Below, in pieces: positions 38,142 to 47,333 of a stretch of 57,874 bases of DNA. Position numbers and translations under genes: made by a program. The stretch comes from Candidatus Zixiibacteriota bacterium (GTDB lineage Bacteria > Zixibacteria > MSB-5A5 > GN15 > FEB-12). A model generated the notes under the pieces. That model was not told the origin of the DNA. It made no database searches and was given only the letters and a program-made list of their open reading frames with translations. The stretch lies in NCBI GenBank assembly GCA_028715215.1, contig JAQUSF010000004.1, positions 1 through 57,874 of the forward strand. Reading direction: 5' to 3'. How positions within the stretch are numbered: the stretch's first letter is position 1; every line of letters starts with the position of its first letter.

Positions 38142-39284
38142 TCAGCGGATGAATTTTCGAGCTAACCAGGATTTGGTTATATATATAGCATTCTCGGGGC
38201 AGATTTCATGGCAACACCAGCAATTGATACATAAGTCTTTATCCACCATGGGAGTAGAGTCGTCGTCGGGTTGTTTCATAGCTCTGGTTGGACAGGATTT
38301 CACACATTCGCCGCACATTAGGCAGATATTCTCATCGGCTTTGGGACGCATCCAGACAAATGGTCCAACGGCATCCATCAGAAATTTGGGGAGAAGTTCC
38401 ATCCCCAGATTGGAGGTCAGTTTGAAATTATCCAACTTTAGCTCCCCCAGCCTATGACCGACCAGCGCTATCCCTTCCAGCCAGCCAATCCCCAGCCCGG
38501 CATCCGCGGCATACCTGATAGTGTGTACTTTTTGAGGGTTCAGTCCCATGATTGAGGCCGCCACAGTATCCATGGCCACCGCATCGGTTGAAGCCAGAAG
38601 CATATTACCGGGGCGAACCGTCCCCGAGGCCGGTCCGTCACCTTCCATCACCCAGATGGCATCCATAATATTCAAAGCGGGTTGTACGGTGGAAAAAATA
38701 TCCACCACCACCCGGGCGAAATGCCTTGGATTCGGCGCTTCTTTATGATACATCCCCTTGCGGAAACCGGGGATGACACCAAACATGTTTTTTACAGCCC
38801 CGGTCATAAGGGTCAACACATGCGTTTTCAACTTGGGCAGATTAATGACCAGGTCGGCTTCCAGTACGGGACGGGAAACATAATAGGTACTCCGGTCAAC
38901 CTTGAGAGGTCTCGTCCCGGCCCGTTCAAACCCGACCAGCTCCAGGTTATCACGGGAAGCAATATGGGCAAGACCGGTGTTGTCCCAGACTCTTTTAATG
39001 CCGGTTTTGGCTCCGGCCGGGGAATCGCCGATTTTAACTTCCGCCCCCAGGGCACGAACCATCTCCGCCACCGCGGCCACCAGTTCCGGATGTGTGGTTA
39101 TCGCCCATTCCGGCGGCTTGGCGGAGAGAAGGTTCGGTTTCAGCAGAACTTTCATCCCCGGTTTGACATAAGATTCCAGGCCGCCGATCAGGCGCAACAA
39201 ATCCCGCAATCTCTCGTCCAGGTAGCGGCGTTCATATGAGTTCGCCTTAACAACAGCGACTTTGGGAATCAGTTCTCTCAACAC
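38142..39284 (-). CDS. DUF362-domain protein with C-terminal 2[4Fe-4S] ferredoxin
   Basis: This 380-residue protein has a GTG start and no obvious Shine-Dalgarno. Its N-terminal part (KVLLKPNLLSAKPPEWAITT, VKIGDSPAGAKTGIK) is the DUF362 domain. The C-terminal 60 residues hold two ferredoxin cysteine clusters, CLMCGECVKSCP and CINCWCCHEICP, each C-x2-C-x2-C-x3-CP. It should be a cytoplasmic iron-sulfur protein of unknown reaction. DUF362 proteins are widespread in anaerobes and often lie near redox genes. It lies between the sigma54 activator block and the aspS operon; the 134-bp gap upstream makes co-transcription with corC uncertain. Confidence 0.85.
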   Translation of the reverse strand: MLRELIPKVAVVKANSYERRYLDERLRDLLRLIGGLESYVKPGMKVLLKPNLLSAKPPEWAITTHPELVAAVAEMVRALGAEVKIGDSPAGAKTGIKRVWDNTGLAHIASRDNLELVGFERAGTRPLKVDRSTYYVSRPVLEADLVINLPKLKTHVLTLMTGAVKNMFGVIPGFRKGMYHKEAPNPRHFARVVVDIFSTVQPALNIMDAIWVMEGDGPASGTVRPGNMLLASTDAVAMDTVAASIMGLNPQKVHTIRYAADAGLGIGWLEGIALVGHRLGELKLDNFKLTSNLGMELLPKFLMDAVGPFVWMRPKADENICLMCGECVKSCPTRAMKQPDDDSTPMVDKDLCINCWCCHEICPENAIYITKSWLARKFIR

Positions 39285-39418
39285 AACAATATATACGTCC
39301 CCGGAAGCTGGTTTTTGAGTACCTTATCAGCTCCCGTTTTAGGTTTATTTGACAGGATATTAAGGCCAACCGGGCCGGGCAAGATTTAATTAGTACGAAG
39401 TTCCTGATACAGGGAAAT

Positions 39419-40681
39419 TTACTTCCTGTGCACCTTGACCATTAAAATCCGCTGACCTTCCACTTTATCAATTTCAAAAATCAGATTATGCCAGCGAATC
39501 TTATGTCCTTCCCGGGGTACCGAACCAACCAGGTCGTAAATCAAGCCGCCGACAGTGTCATATTCACCCTGGGGAAAGTTGGTATTCAGGTGGTCCTGCA
39601 ATTCTTCGACCATCATGCCGGCATCCACCAGGAAGGTGTTGGAGGCGATTTTCTTAATTTCAGCTTCTTCACTGTCATGTTCATCCTGGATTTCACCGAA
39701 AATTTCCTCCAGGATATCTTCGAGCGTCACCAGGCCGGCTACGCCGCCATATTCATCCACCACCAATGCGATATGCAGCTTCTTCAGCTGGAATTCACGC
39801 AACAAATGACCGATTATTTTCGATTCCGGAACGAAATATGGTTTGCGAAGGTAATTTTTTATGACAAACTCCTCGCCTCTTTCGGGCATCCGGTTAAAAA
39901 GGTCCTTGACATAGACGATACCCAAAATCTTGTCGATATTTTCATCATAGACGGGATAGCGCGAATAACCGTTTTCAATCACCAGTTCCTGAATTTCAAC
40001 AAAGCTCATCGACTTTTCAATGCCGACAATATCGATGCGGGGAACCATTATTTCCCTGACGACGGTTTCATCCAGAAGAAAAATCTGGCCGATCATTTCT
40101 TTTTCATCTTTTTCGATAATAACCTGGCTTATGCCAGCCTGTTCGGCCAGGGTTTCGATAGCCCGTTCGACGATGTCCTCTTTTTCCTTCTCAGAAACCT
40201 GTTCTTCGGAGTTGATTCGTTTCAAAGCCCGGCGATAGGCACTGACCACCGGAAAAAAAATAAAATAAATAAGGGTAATCAGCCACAGGTACCGGGGCAT
40301 GGCAGCCTTGAGGGCTTTGCGGGCGGCCCGGCGCGCCAGATACTCCACACAGAATATCTGCAGAACCCAGACGAGAAGAAAACCCGCCGGATAAACATAA
40401 AGGATGTCCAGCCCGAATGTCCGGGCCAGATATTGAAAAAAGTACCCGGCTAAAACGGTCACCACAATCAGGGCAAACGATTTGTAAACCGTGGCGATCT
40501 GCATGAAAGCCCGGGGGTCGTCAGCCAGTTTCTTGAGAGCCTCCCGCTGGCGCCGGGAAATATTCGTGAAGAGAGTGACTACATCATCCGGGTCGATATA
40601 GACCGCCAGGGAATAAAAAGACACAATATACGCCGACAGGTAAAAACCGATGATTACAAATAAAAAAACAAATTCCAGCAT
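39419..40681 (-). CDS. CNNM/CorC-family membrane protein with CBS pair
   Basis: From the ATG at 40681 the protein has 420 residues. It starts with three or four membrane helices (the DUF21/CNNM region), then a CBS domain pair (MVPRIDIVGIEKSMSF, YSRYPVYDENIDKILGIVYVKD, LVTLEDILEEIFGEI) and a C-terminal CorC_HlyC domain (VDAGMMVEELQDHLNTNFP). Members are linked to magnesium or cobalt efflux and hemolysin-like names. The ORF extends upstream across ybeY, but the start after GAGAGG is preferred. It is the last gene of aspS-phoH-pgpH-ybeY-corC and starts 7 bp after ybeY ends. Confidence 0.88.
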   Translation of the reverse strand: MLEFVFLFVIIGFYLSAYIVSFYSLAVYIDPDDVVTLFTNISRRQREALKKLADDPRAFMQIATVYKSFALIVVTVLAGYFFQYLARTFGLDILYVYPAGFLLVWVLQIFCVEYLARRAARKALKAAMPRYLWLITLIYFIFFPVVSAYRRALKRINSEEQVSEKEKEDIVERAIETLAEQAGISQVIIEKDEKEMIGQIFLLDETVVREIMVPRIDIVGIEKSMSFVEIQELVIENGYSRYPVYDENIDKILGIVYVKDLFNRMPERGEEFVIKNYLRKPYFVPESKIIGHLLREFQLKKLHIALVVDEYGGVAGLVTLEDILEEIFGEIQDEHDSEEAEIKKIASNTFLVDAGMMVEELQDHLNTNFPQGEYDTVGGLIYDLVGSVPREGHKIRWHNLIFEIDKVEGQRILMVKVHRK

Positions 40682-40688
40682 CAGCCTC

Positions 40689-41117
40689 TCAACTCCCGAC
40701 CGTACCCAGATAATGTTCGGTACGACTTTGCATTTCCTTTTCGTCCTTTTTTGTCCGGTGGTCATAACCGGCAAGATGTAGAAGACCATGACAGAAAAGA
40801 CGCAGATATTCCGCCGCCGGGCTGACCCCGTAGAAAGCCGCCTGTTTCAGGGCCGTGGGAGCGGAAATATAAATCTCTCCGAAAATATCGGTGTCATCGG
40901 TGGCTGCATCGATATTAAAAGAAAGAACATCGGTCGCCCGGTCCTGGCGACGGAAAGAACGGTTAAGACGACGAATATTTTTATCCTTGGTGATAATCAG
41001 ATTAACCGTCCCCGGACCGGTAAAACCGGCTTCGCCGGAAGTAATTTTTTCAAATAAACGTTTGATTTTCGTAACCGGTATTCGGGATGGGGTTTCCTTG
41101 TATATCCTTAATAACAT
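40689..41117 (-). CDS. ybeY: Endoribonuclease YbeY
   Basis: The 142-residue protein contains the zinc motif HGLLHLAGYDH (H-x3-H-x5-H) and the preceding RRQDRATDVLSF typical of YbeY, the single-strand RNase that matures 16S rRNA and takes part in ribosome quality control. Its ribosome site GAGGAG is embedded in the last codons of pgpH, whose stop abuts the ATG, so the two are coupled. Confidence 0.95.
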   Translation of the reverse strand: MLLRIYKETPSRIPVTKIKRLFEKITSGEAGFTGPGTVNLIITKDKNIRRLNRSFRRQDRATDVLSFNIDAATDDTDIFGEIYISAPTALKQAAFYGVSPAAEYLRLFCHGLLHLAGYDHRTKKDEKEMQSRTEHYLGTVGS

Positions 41118-43364
41118 TTACTCCTCGTCTTCCTTCTTGGGATAGACTACCCGCTGATGGAAGGCGGCTATAAGAACCTGGGCGAAAGCTTCTTTGATAA
41201 GGGCCAGGTCTCTTAGAGTCAAAGGGCATTCTTCCAGTTCGCCCGATTGAAACCGGTCATTGATTATCCGCTGGATAAGATTATTAATCCGAGCCGGTTT
41301 GGGGTCTTCCAGGGTACGACTGGCCGCTTCCACGGCATCGGCCAGCATGACAATCCCGGTTTCCCGGGTCTGAGGTTTCGGTCCGGGATAACGGAACTTG
41401 TCGATAGTCGAGGGCTCCGCCCCCTGCTCCAGGGCGCGGTTGTAAAAATAACTCATAACCATGGTACCGTGATGCTCCTCGATAAAATTAAGAACATCAT
41501 CCGGTATATCCGCTTCTTCGCCCAGCACCCGGCCCTTTTTCACGTGCGAGGAGAGAATTAAGGACGACATGGTCGGGGTCAGGGATTCGTGCTTCGAGGT
41601 TACGCCGAGCTGGTTCTCGACAAAATACTCGGGGATTTCCATCTTCCCGATATCATGATAATATGACCCCACCCGGGCCAAAAGTGAATTGGCGTTGATG
41701 GCTTTGGCGGCCGCCTCGGCCAGATTACCGATAATTATCGAGTGATGATACGTCCCCGGTGCCTCAAGCGCCAGCCGTTTCAGAAGCGGATGGTTCAAAT
41801 CGGAAAGCTCCAGAAGCGTCGAATCGGTAGTGAAACCAAACAGCGATTCAAAAAAAGGTAGCAGGAAAATGATTATCGGTATGGTCACAATACCGTTGAC
41901 CGCCCCGAACAGGACATCCTCGAGGATATCCGGGTTGGGAACAAACTTGATATTCTCGACAAAAATAATCAACAACACGTAACTGAGAACGATCGAGAGC
42001 ATTATCCGGTAAAAATGCGACCGCTTGCGGACTGTCCGGGAAGTGAAGCAGGCGGTCATACCGACTATCATTGTCATCAAGGTGATATTGAAATTGAATC
42101 GATGCAGAATGCCAAACAACAGTGCCAGGATAATGGTTGAAAGAATGCCCACTTCGGCATCGAACAAGACCGTTATCATGATGGGCAGAACAGCCACCGG
42201 GTAAAGGTAGATGGAAATACCCCCGAAAAACTTGACCATGTAAACAAGAAACAGCTGGATGGCAAAAACCATGAAGAGCGCCAGGAGCTTGGGATTGGAA
42301 TGAAAAATTTCCTTGCGAAAATAAAACAAAAACAGATACAGGGCGGTGAAAATCGTCAGCACCAGGATAATCCGTGCCAGCACCGGCAGAAACGCCACCA
42401 ACCAGCCTTCCTTGACGGCCTGGAGATGTTGCAGGCGGGCCATTTCCAGTAAAATCTCTTCTATTGGCTCCGTGACTTTCTGACCTTCCCGAATTATAAT
42501 GTCCGAGGCTTTAACCACTTTGCGGATGTTCGACACCTGGACCAGTTGTTCGTTTACCCGGCGTTCATACTCCTCCATGTTGACCCAGAGGTTGGGCTGG
42601 ATGAAGTTTTTTCCGACCAGGTAATAAAAATCGACATCGATGGAATCCGTCGTGCCCAGCCGGTTGAGGGCGCTGACCAGCTGGCCGAAAACCATGGCGA
42701 CATCTTTAAGCTGGTCCCGCTGATGAATCGTTTCCCGCTGCGCTCTTTTTATAACCACCATCTTGTTACGGCTGGCGGGAATATCCTTAAGATTCCGAAG
42801 CACCCCGACCTTGTAAATATCTTCGCTGTAAATTCTCTCCAGAGAAACTAAAACCTTATTAAGGTTCAGGCTTTTATCCAGCGCCCGTTCCAACACGGTT
42901 TGACTTAAAAGCGGATACCTTAGGGAAAGAATACCGATATGTTCCTGGCGCTTTACGGAGTCGCCGGCACCTCTTAAAGACCGCAGGGAATCGACCAGTT
43001 TGACAAAATCCCTCAGCCCGTCAAAAGCGCTGTTGCTCAGAGTGGTATCAAAATCAATGACAAAAGGAATGGAAAAACGGATTTGCTCCTCTTCATCCGC
43101 TATCTCCCGGTCCGATTTGTAAACCGTTATATCGAACGGCGCCAGGATATCCTGCTGAGCGGTTTCACCCGTACGGGGTATATCCAGCGGTTCGTAAACG
43201 TCCTCACCGGTATAAAAAACCGCAATCAGAACCGAGAATACCACCAGTAACAGGTATTTGATAGTCTTGGAACGAACCGTTTGCCCGCTTTGCTGGCGGC
43301 TTTCAGTCTGGACTTTTAAAAGCTTTTTAATTCTGCGTTTTAATTTCAGTAATATCGAAAACAC
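41118..43364 (-). CDS. pgpH: 7TMR-HD family membrane phosphohydrolase (PgpH-like)
   Basis: This 748-residue protein starts at GTG with AAGGAG upstream. It has an N-terminal membrane helix, an extracytoplasmic region (about 70-330), a block of seven membrane helices (about 340-510) and a C-terminal HD domain with PGTYHHSIIIGNLAEAA and SYYHDIGKMEIPEYF. PgpH enzymes hydrolyse cyclic di-AMP, and the position between phoH and ybeY is the classical context. No cyclic di-AMP synthase is in this window. The substrate is thus inferred from the family. Confidence 0.93.
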   Translation of the reverse strand: MFSILLKLKRRIKKLLKVQTESRQQSGQTVRSKTIKYLLLVVFSVLIAVFYTGEDVYEPLDIPRTGETAQQDILAPFDITVYKSDREIADEEEQIRFSIPFVIDFDTTLSNSAFDGLRDFVKLVDSLRSLRGAGDSVKRQEHIGILSLRYPLLSQTVLERALDKSLNLNKVLVSLERIYSEDIYKVGVLRNLKDIPASRNKMVVIKRAQRETIHQRDQLKDVAMVFGQLVSALNRLGTTDSIDVDFYYLVGKNFIQPNLWVNMEEYERRVNEQLVQVSNIRKVVKASDIIIREGQKVTEPIEEILLEMARLQHLQAVKEGWLVAFLPVLARIILVLTIFTALYLFLFYFRKEIFHSNPKLLALFMVFAIQLFLVYMVKFFGGISIYLYPVAVLPIMITVLFDAEVGILSTIILALLFGILHRFNFNITLMTMIVGMTACFTSRTVRKRSHFYRIMLSIVLSYVLLIIFVENIKFVPNPDILEDVLFGAVNGIVTIPIIIFLLPFFESLFGFTTDSTLLELSDLNHPLLKRLALEAPGTYHHSIIIGNLAEAAAKAINANSLLARVGSYYHDIGKMEIPEYFVENQLGVTSKHESLTPTMSSLILSSHVKKGRVLGEEADIPDDVLNFIEEHHGTMVMSYFYNRALEQGAEPSTIDKFRYPGPKPQTRETGIVMLADAVEAASRTLEDPKPARINNLIQRIINDRFQSGELEECPLTLRDLALIKEAFAQVLIAAFHQRVVYPKKEDEE

Positions 43365-43385
43365 CCGGCGAATCTCCTTTTCGCC

Positions 43386-44363
43386 TTAAGATTTCTTCTT
43401 AAGATTTTCGTATTTTTCGTAAGCCTTGATGATATTCTGGACAAGATGATGACGGATAACATCCTTTTCGGTTAAATAGATGAATTTTATGCCCCGGATA
43501 TTTTTCAGTATCGTCTGCACCTTGACCAGGCCCGAGGCATGCCGGTCGTCCAGGTCAATCTGGGTGATATCACCGGTAATGACGGCCTTGGATTTTTCCC
43601 CGATCCGGGTCAAAAACATTTTCATCTGGGCGCTGGTCGTATTCTGAGCTTCGTCGAGCACGACAAAAGCTTCATTGAGCGTCCGTCCCCGCATAAACGC
43701 CAGGGGCGCTATTTCGATTACCCCAATTTCCAGCAGTTTGTGAATCTTGTCCGGTTGGAGCATATCGTAAAGAGCGTCATAGACCGGCCGCAGGTACGGG
43801 TCGACTTTGGCCCGGATATCGCCCGGCAGAAATCCCAGGGACTCCCCGGCTTCCACCGCCGGGCGGGTGAAGACAATCCGGTTGACCCGGTTGGCTTTAA
43901 GTTCCGCGACCGCCATCGCCACCGCCAGGTAGGTTTTCCCCGTACCCGCCGGACCGATGGAAAAAACAATGTCATTCTTGTCCACGGCCTCAACATACTG
44001 AGACTGCCCGATGGTTTTGGGTTTGATGGCTTTTTTCAAAGCACTGGTTAAAAGAGCTTCCGTGGAAATGGCCTTTGCCGGTCCCTGGCCATTTTCCTGA
44101 ACCATGGCAATGGCATAATTGAGATACTGTTCGGTAATAATATCCCCCAGCTTAAGGCGGGTCACCAGGTCACTTAAAAGACGCAAAACCCGCTCGACAT
44201 CCTCCGGGGGACCTTCGATAATGACCTTCTCGCCGCGGGCGATTATTTTACATAAAAAACGTGATTCGATTATCCTCAAGAAAACATCGTTCTGACCGAA
44301 AAGCAGGCGCTGGTCTATCTCAGCGGCATCGAAAGTGCGGGTTTTTTTTATGTCCATTTCCAT
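43386..44363 (-). CDS. phoH: PhoH-like ATPase
   Basis: The product (325 residues) has the PhoH ATPase domain with Walker A in FSIGPAGTGKTYLA, VFTRPAVEAGESLGFLPGDI, and Walker B in NEAFVVLDEAQN, plus an N-terminal KH-like region (RIIESRFLCKIIARGEKVII). PhoH proteins are thought to act in RNA metabolism and are typically next to ybeY. The gene starts 12 bp after aspS and ends 21 bp before pgpH. Confidence 0.95.
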   Translation of the reverse strand: MEMDIKKTRTFDAAEIDQRLLFGQNDVFLRIIESRFLCKIIARGEKVIIEGPPEDVERVLRLLSDLVTRLKLGDIITEQYLNYAIAMVQENGQGPAKAISTEALLTSALKKAIKPKTIGQSQYVEAVDKNDIVFSIGPAGTGKTYLAVAMAVAELKANRVNRIVFTRPAVEAGESLGFLPGDIRAKVDPYLRPVYDALYDMLQPDKIHKLLEIGVIEIAPLAFMRGRTLNEAFVVLDEAQNTTSAQMKMFLTRIGEKSKAVITGDITQIDLDDRHASGLVKVQTILKNIRGIKFIYLTEKDVIRHHLVQNIIKAYEKYENLKKKS

Positions 44364-44375
44364 ACTGGCGTTAAT

Positions 44376-46199
44376 TTATTTTTCTCCTTTAATTATTAAG
44401 CCAAGCTCTTCCAGCTGCGCCGGTTCGATAGCCGTTGGCGAACCGTCCATGAGCGATACGGCGTTGGTGGTCTTGGGAAAAGCAATGACATCGCGTATCG
44501 ATTCACTGCCGACCATCAGGGATACTATCCGGTCCAGCCCCGGGGCAATCCCGGCGTGCGGAGGGGCACCGTATTCCAATGCTCTTAACAGAAAGCCGAA
44601 CATCCGCTCCGCCCGCTCCCGGTCGATTCCGAGAATCGACAGGATTTTTTCCTGTAAATCCCTACGGTTAATCCGCTGACCGCCGGAGGCAATCTCCCAG
44701 CCGTTGACGACCAGGTCATACTGCATGGCCCGGGCACACCGCCACGGATGGTTCAGGTCGGTGCCGGGAAGCTCACATGAAAAGCCTGCTTCTATCAGCG
44801 GTAAATCCTCCTCGTGGGGATGAGATACGATATTATGCATGGCTTCAAACCGCTTCATTTCGTCGTTGTACTCAAAAAGCGGGAAATCCATAACCCATAA
44901 AAACCGGTATTCACCCTTCTTCATCAGACCGTGCTCACGACCGAGATACAACCGCAACTGCCCCAGAATCGCTTCGGTTTTCAGCTTCTTATCGGAAACG
45001 ATAAAAAGGGCATCACCGGTTTCCACCCCGGCTTTCCGGCAGAGCTCATTCATTACTGTTTCCCCGATGAATTTTAAAAGCGGCGACTTATCCCCGGTTT
45101 CAGAACGAAGTACATAAGCCAAGCCGCCGGCACCATGACTTCTGGCCAGCTCGGTAAGGTTATCAACCTGCCTGCGGGAGTAGCCGCCCCCGCCCTTGAG
45201 GACTATCCCTTTGACCACCCCCCCGGACCGGATGTTGTCAGCGAATACCTTGAAATCACAGTTTTTGACAATATCGCTCAAGTCCGTAATTTCCATACCA
45301 AACCGAAGGTCCGGTTTGTCGATGCCCCAGCGACTCATAACTTCGGCAAAAGTAAACCGCGGAAACGGGGTACTGATTTCAATCTCCAGAACTCTTTTAA
45401 AAAGGTCTGCCATCATACCCTCGGCGACTTCGAAAACATCCTCCGGTGTAACATAGGACATCTCCATATCAATCTGGGTATGTTCCGGCTGGCGGTCGGA
45501 ACGGAGGTCTTCGTCGCGTAAACATCGGGCCAGTTGAAAATAGCGGTCAAATCCGGCCACCATCAGGATCTGCTTTAAAAGCTGGGGAGACTGCGGCAAA
45601 GCGTAAAATTTCCCCTTCGATACCCGGCTGGGGACCACGTAATCACGAGCCCCTTCCGGCGTGGAGCGTATCAACAGGGGGGTTTCTATTTCATAAAAGC
45701 CGCGGCTGTTCAAATAATTCCTGATTGCCATGGTGGCTTCATGACGTATACGCAGGTTTTCCTGGAGGGGTTTGCGGCGAAGGTCCAGGTAACGGTATTC
45801 CAGGCGCAATAATTCCCCGGCGTTGGTGTCGTCAACGATTTCAAAAGGCGGGGTTTTTGATTCCGCCAGGATATAAAAAGCTTCGGCATTTACCTCAATT
45901 GCGCCCGTCGGCATTTTGGGATTAACCGTTCCCTCAGGTCGCTCCTGCACGGTACCGATTACCGCCACCACAAATTCATGCCGGGCTCGTTCGGCTTCCG
46001 CCAGCATCCGTGAATCAAAAGTCCGGGGATTTATCACGACTTGAGTTAAACCGTAACGGTCGCGAAGGTCAATAAAGAGAAGGCCGCCAAGATTGCGATA
46101 GCCATCCACCCAGCCGTTCAAACGAACTTTTGCGCCTATATTGGCAGGGCTTAACTGGCCACAGGTATGAGTTCTCTTAAGCTGTGAGAATAAAGGCAA
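44376..46199 (-). CDS. aspS: Aspartyl-tRNA synthetase
   Basis: This 607-residue class II synthetase has the bacterial layout: an OB-fold anticodon-binding domain at the start (NIGAKVRLNGWVDGYRNLGG), motif 2 (YFQLARCLRDEDLRSDRQPE), a GAD insert and motif 3 (GIAPGLDRIVSLMVG). It begins with TTG, preceded by GAGGATTAT. It charges tRNA-Asp; whether it also makes Asp-tRNA-Asn cannot be read here. It is the first gene of the phoH-pgpH-ybeY-corC operon. Confidence 0.96.
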   Translation of the reverse strand: MPLFSQLKRTHTCGQLSPANIGAKVRLNGWVDGYRNLGGLLFIDLRDRYGLTQVVINPRTFDSRMLAEAERARHEFVVAVIGTVQERPEGTVNPKMPTGAIEVNAEAFYILAESKTPPFEIVDDTNAGELLRLEYRYLDLRRKPLQENLRIRHEATMAIRNYLNSRGFYEIETPLLIRSTPEGARDYVVPSRVSKGKFYALPQSPQLLKQILMVAGFDRYFQLARCLRDEDLRSDRQPEHTQIDMEMSYVTPEDVFEVAEGMMADLFKRVLEIEISTPFPRFTFAEVMSRWGIDKPDLRFGMEITDLSDIVKNCDFKVFADNIRSGGVVKGIVLKGGGGYSRRQVDNLTELARSHGAGGLAYVLRSETGDKSPLLKFIGETVMNELCRKAGVETGDALFIVSDKKLKTEAILGQLRLYLGREHGLMKKGEYRFLWVMDFPLFEYNDEMKRFEAMHNIVSHPHEEDLPLIEAGFSCELPGTDLNHPWRCARAMQYDLVVNGWEIASGGQRINRRDLQEKILSILGIDRERAERMFGFLLRALEYGAPPHAGIAPGLDRIVSLMVGSESIRDVIAFPKTTNAVSLMDGSPTAIEPAQLEELGLIIKGEK

Positions 46200-46510
46200 A
46201 TAATCCTCGTTAACTGTTTGTTATCTATATAATTATCGGCATTTTATTTAATTATTAAATAATCCTGCCTCGGATTTTTCCAGCCGGAAAGTACGGTTTT
46301 TCTACCCATAAGTCAATAGCCCAAATTATCCGATTGCATCAGGAATTTTGTTTTATTTCATGGATTTTTTTTATGCCTTCTAAATAGTTAAGTATATACC
46401 CCCAGTTATCATTATGGAACAAGATATCCTTTGAGTTGTTAAATGATTGAAAAATAAATCACATATGAACTATGTGAACCCCGGAAAGGCATAAGGAAAA
46501 TGTCGGTTCC

Positions 46511-46524
46511 AGCCGTTAACGGCT
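46511..46524. promoter_or_regulatory. Perfect 14-bp palindrome touching the -35 box (candidate operator)
   Basis: AGCCGTTAACGGCT equals its own reverse complement. Its last base is the first base of the TTGACA -35 box, a position typical for repressor or activator sites. The binding protein is unknown. Confidence 0.45.
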
Positions 46525-46553
46525 TGACAAACGAAGCCGTTTTAGCCTATAAT
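46524..46553 (+). promoter_or_regulatory. Sigma70-type promoter of the PTS IIA gene
   Basis: TTGACA (46524-46529) and TATAAT (46548-46553) are both consensus, with an 18-bp spacer. Transcription would start near 46560, about 36 nt before the ATG at 46596. Confidence 0.8.
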
Positions 46554-46595
46554 GGCTCAATTTTTGAGTTATTTGCGCCGATACAGAATAATATT

Positions 46596-47096
46596 ATGAG
46601 AATATCGCGTTTTTTGACAGAAGAACACATCAAGCTTGCGATGACCACGAGAATCGAGCCGCTCGAGGAGGGTACCTCGCTTGAAAAATGGCGACTTGAG
46701 GCAAAAGAGAAAATTCTGTCCGAACTGGTGACTCTGCTGGAGAAAAACGGCCGTGTCGGCAACCGCACCAAATTCCTTCTGGATTTTATCAACCGGGAAA
46801 AGAAAGCCACCACCAGTATTGGAAACGGCATTGCCATTCCGCATATCCGCTCTTTGCAGGCCAAGGAGTTCATGATTGCCTTCGCCCGTTCCATCGAAGG
46901 TTATGATTTCGAAGCGCTCGATAATAAACCTACCCACCTTTTCTTTATCATGGCCGCCCCGCCCTACGATGACACCCTGTATCTTAAAGTCTTTAAGGCC
47001 CTGGCGGAAATGCTCCGTCTCGATTCCTTCCGGGAGGAACTAATGACCGTAAATTCTCCCGGGGAAGTAATCCGCGCTATCCGGGCTCTGGAATAA
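46596..47096 (+). CDS. PTS EIIA (fructose/nitrogen type, PtsN-like) protein
   Basis: The protein (166 residues) is a PTS EIIA domain of the mannitol/fructose/Ntr type. The phospho-accepting histidine lies in GIAIPHIRS near residue 82. It also shows LLEKNGRVGNRTKFLLDFI and HLFFIMAAPP. It is a lone IIA without IIB/IIC partners nearby, as is usual for regulatory PtsN proteins. The start at 46596 is chosen because the promoter lies inside the 32-codon upstream extension. The ribosome site is weak. Confidence 0.85.
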   Translation: MRISRFLTEEHIKLAMTTRIEPLEEGTSLEKWRLEAKEKILSELVTLLEKNGRVGNRTKFLLDFINREKKATTSIGNGIAIPHIRSLQAKEFMIAFARSIEGYDFEALDNKPTHLFFIMAAPPYDDTLYLKVFKALAEMLRLDSFREELMTVNSPGEVIRAIRALE

Positions 47097-47219
47097 TCTT
47101 CCTGTTTAAAATCCTTTCATTAGATTCACCCTGAGTATCAATTGTCGAAAGTCCAACTTCATTATTTTTTTAAATAATATCGCTAACCCTGATTTTTTTT
47201 AAACCCCGGCCTTTTATCG

Positions 47220-47248
47220 TTGACAAACTTCACCAGATATTCTATACT
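47220..47248 (+). promoter_or_regulatory. Promoter of the 1280-residue modular protein gene
   Basis: TTGACA at 47220-47225 and TATACT at 47243-47248 have a 17-bp spacer. The leader to the ATG at 47334 would be about 80 nt. Confidence 0.75.
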
Positions 47249-47333
47249 GCAGTGTAAGCATTGCATCTTTGTACTACCAATTAATACTAATTAACTAACG
47301 TTTTAAAGTAACCATATTCCATGGAGGACATGT

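Larger units (their letters stand above)
46200..46595. promoter_or_regulatory. Divergent regulatory region between aspS and the PTS IIA gene
   Basis: The 396-bp region is AT-rich. It holds an inverted repeat CACATA/TATGTG at 46460-46476, a palindrome at 46511-46524 and a strong plus-strand promoter at 46524-46553. No clear aspS promoter could be assigned. The ORF reading from 46500 is not translated if that promoter is used, because its first codons lie upstream of the transcription start. Confidence 0.55.

Noticed and set aside
38682-39239. 185-residue plus-strand ORF opposite the DUF362 gene
   Set aside because: It lies entirely opposite the DUF362 gene, which has clear ferredoxin motifs; the antisense frame shows no motif or start signal.
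39488-40453. 321-residue plus-strand ORF opposite the CorC-like gene
   Set aside because: Long antisense frame, but the minus-strand gene has CBS motifs and operon context; the antisense translation resembles no protein.
46500-46595. Upstream extension of the PTS IIA protein (32 residues)
   Set aside because: A consensus promoter lies inside this extension, so its 5' part would not be in the transcript; the family domain starts at the later ATG.
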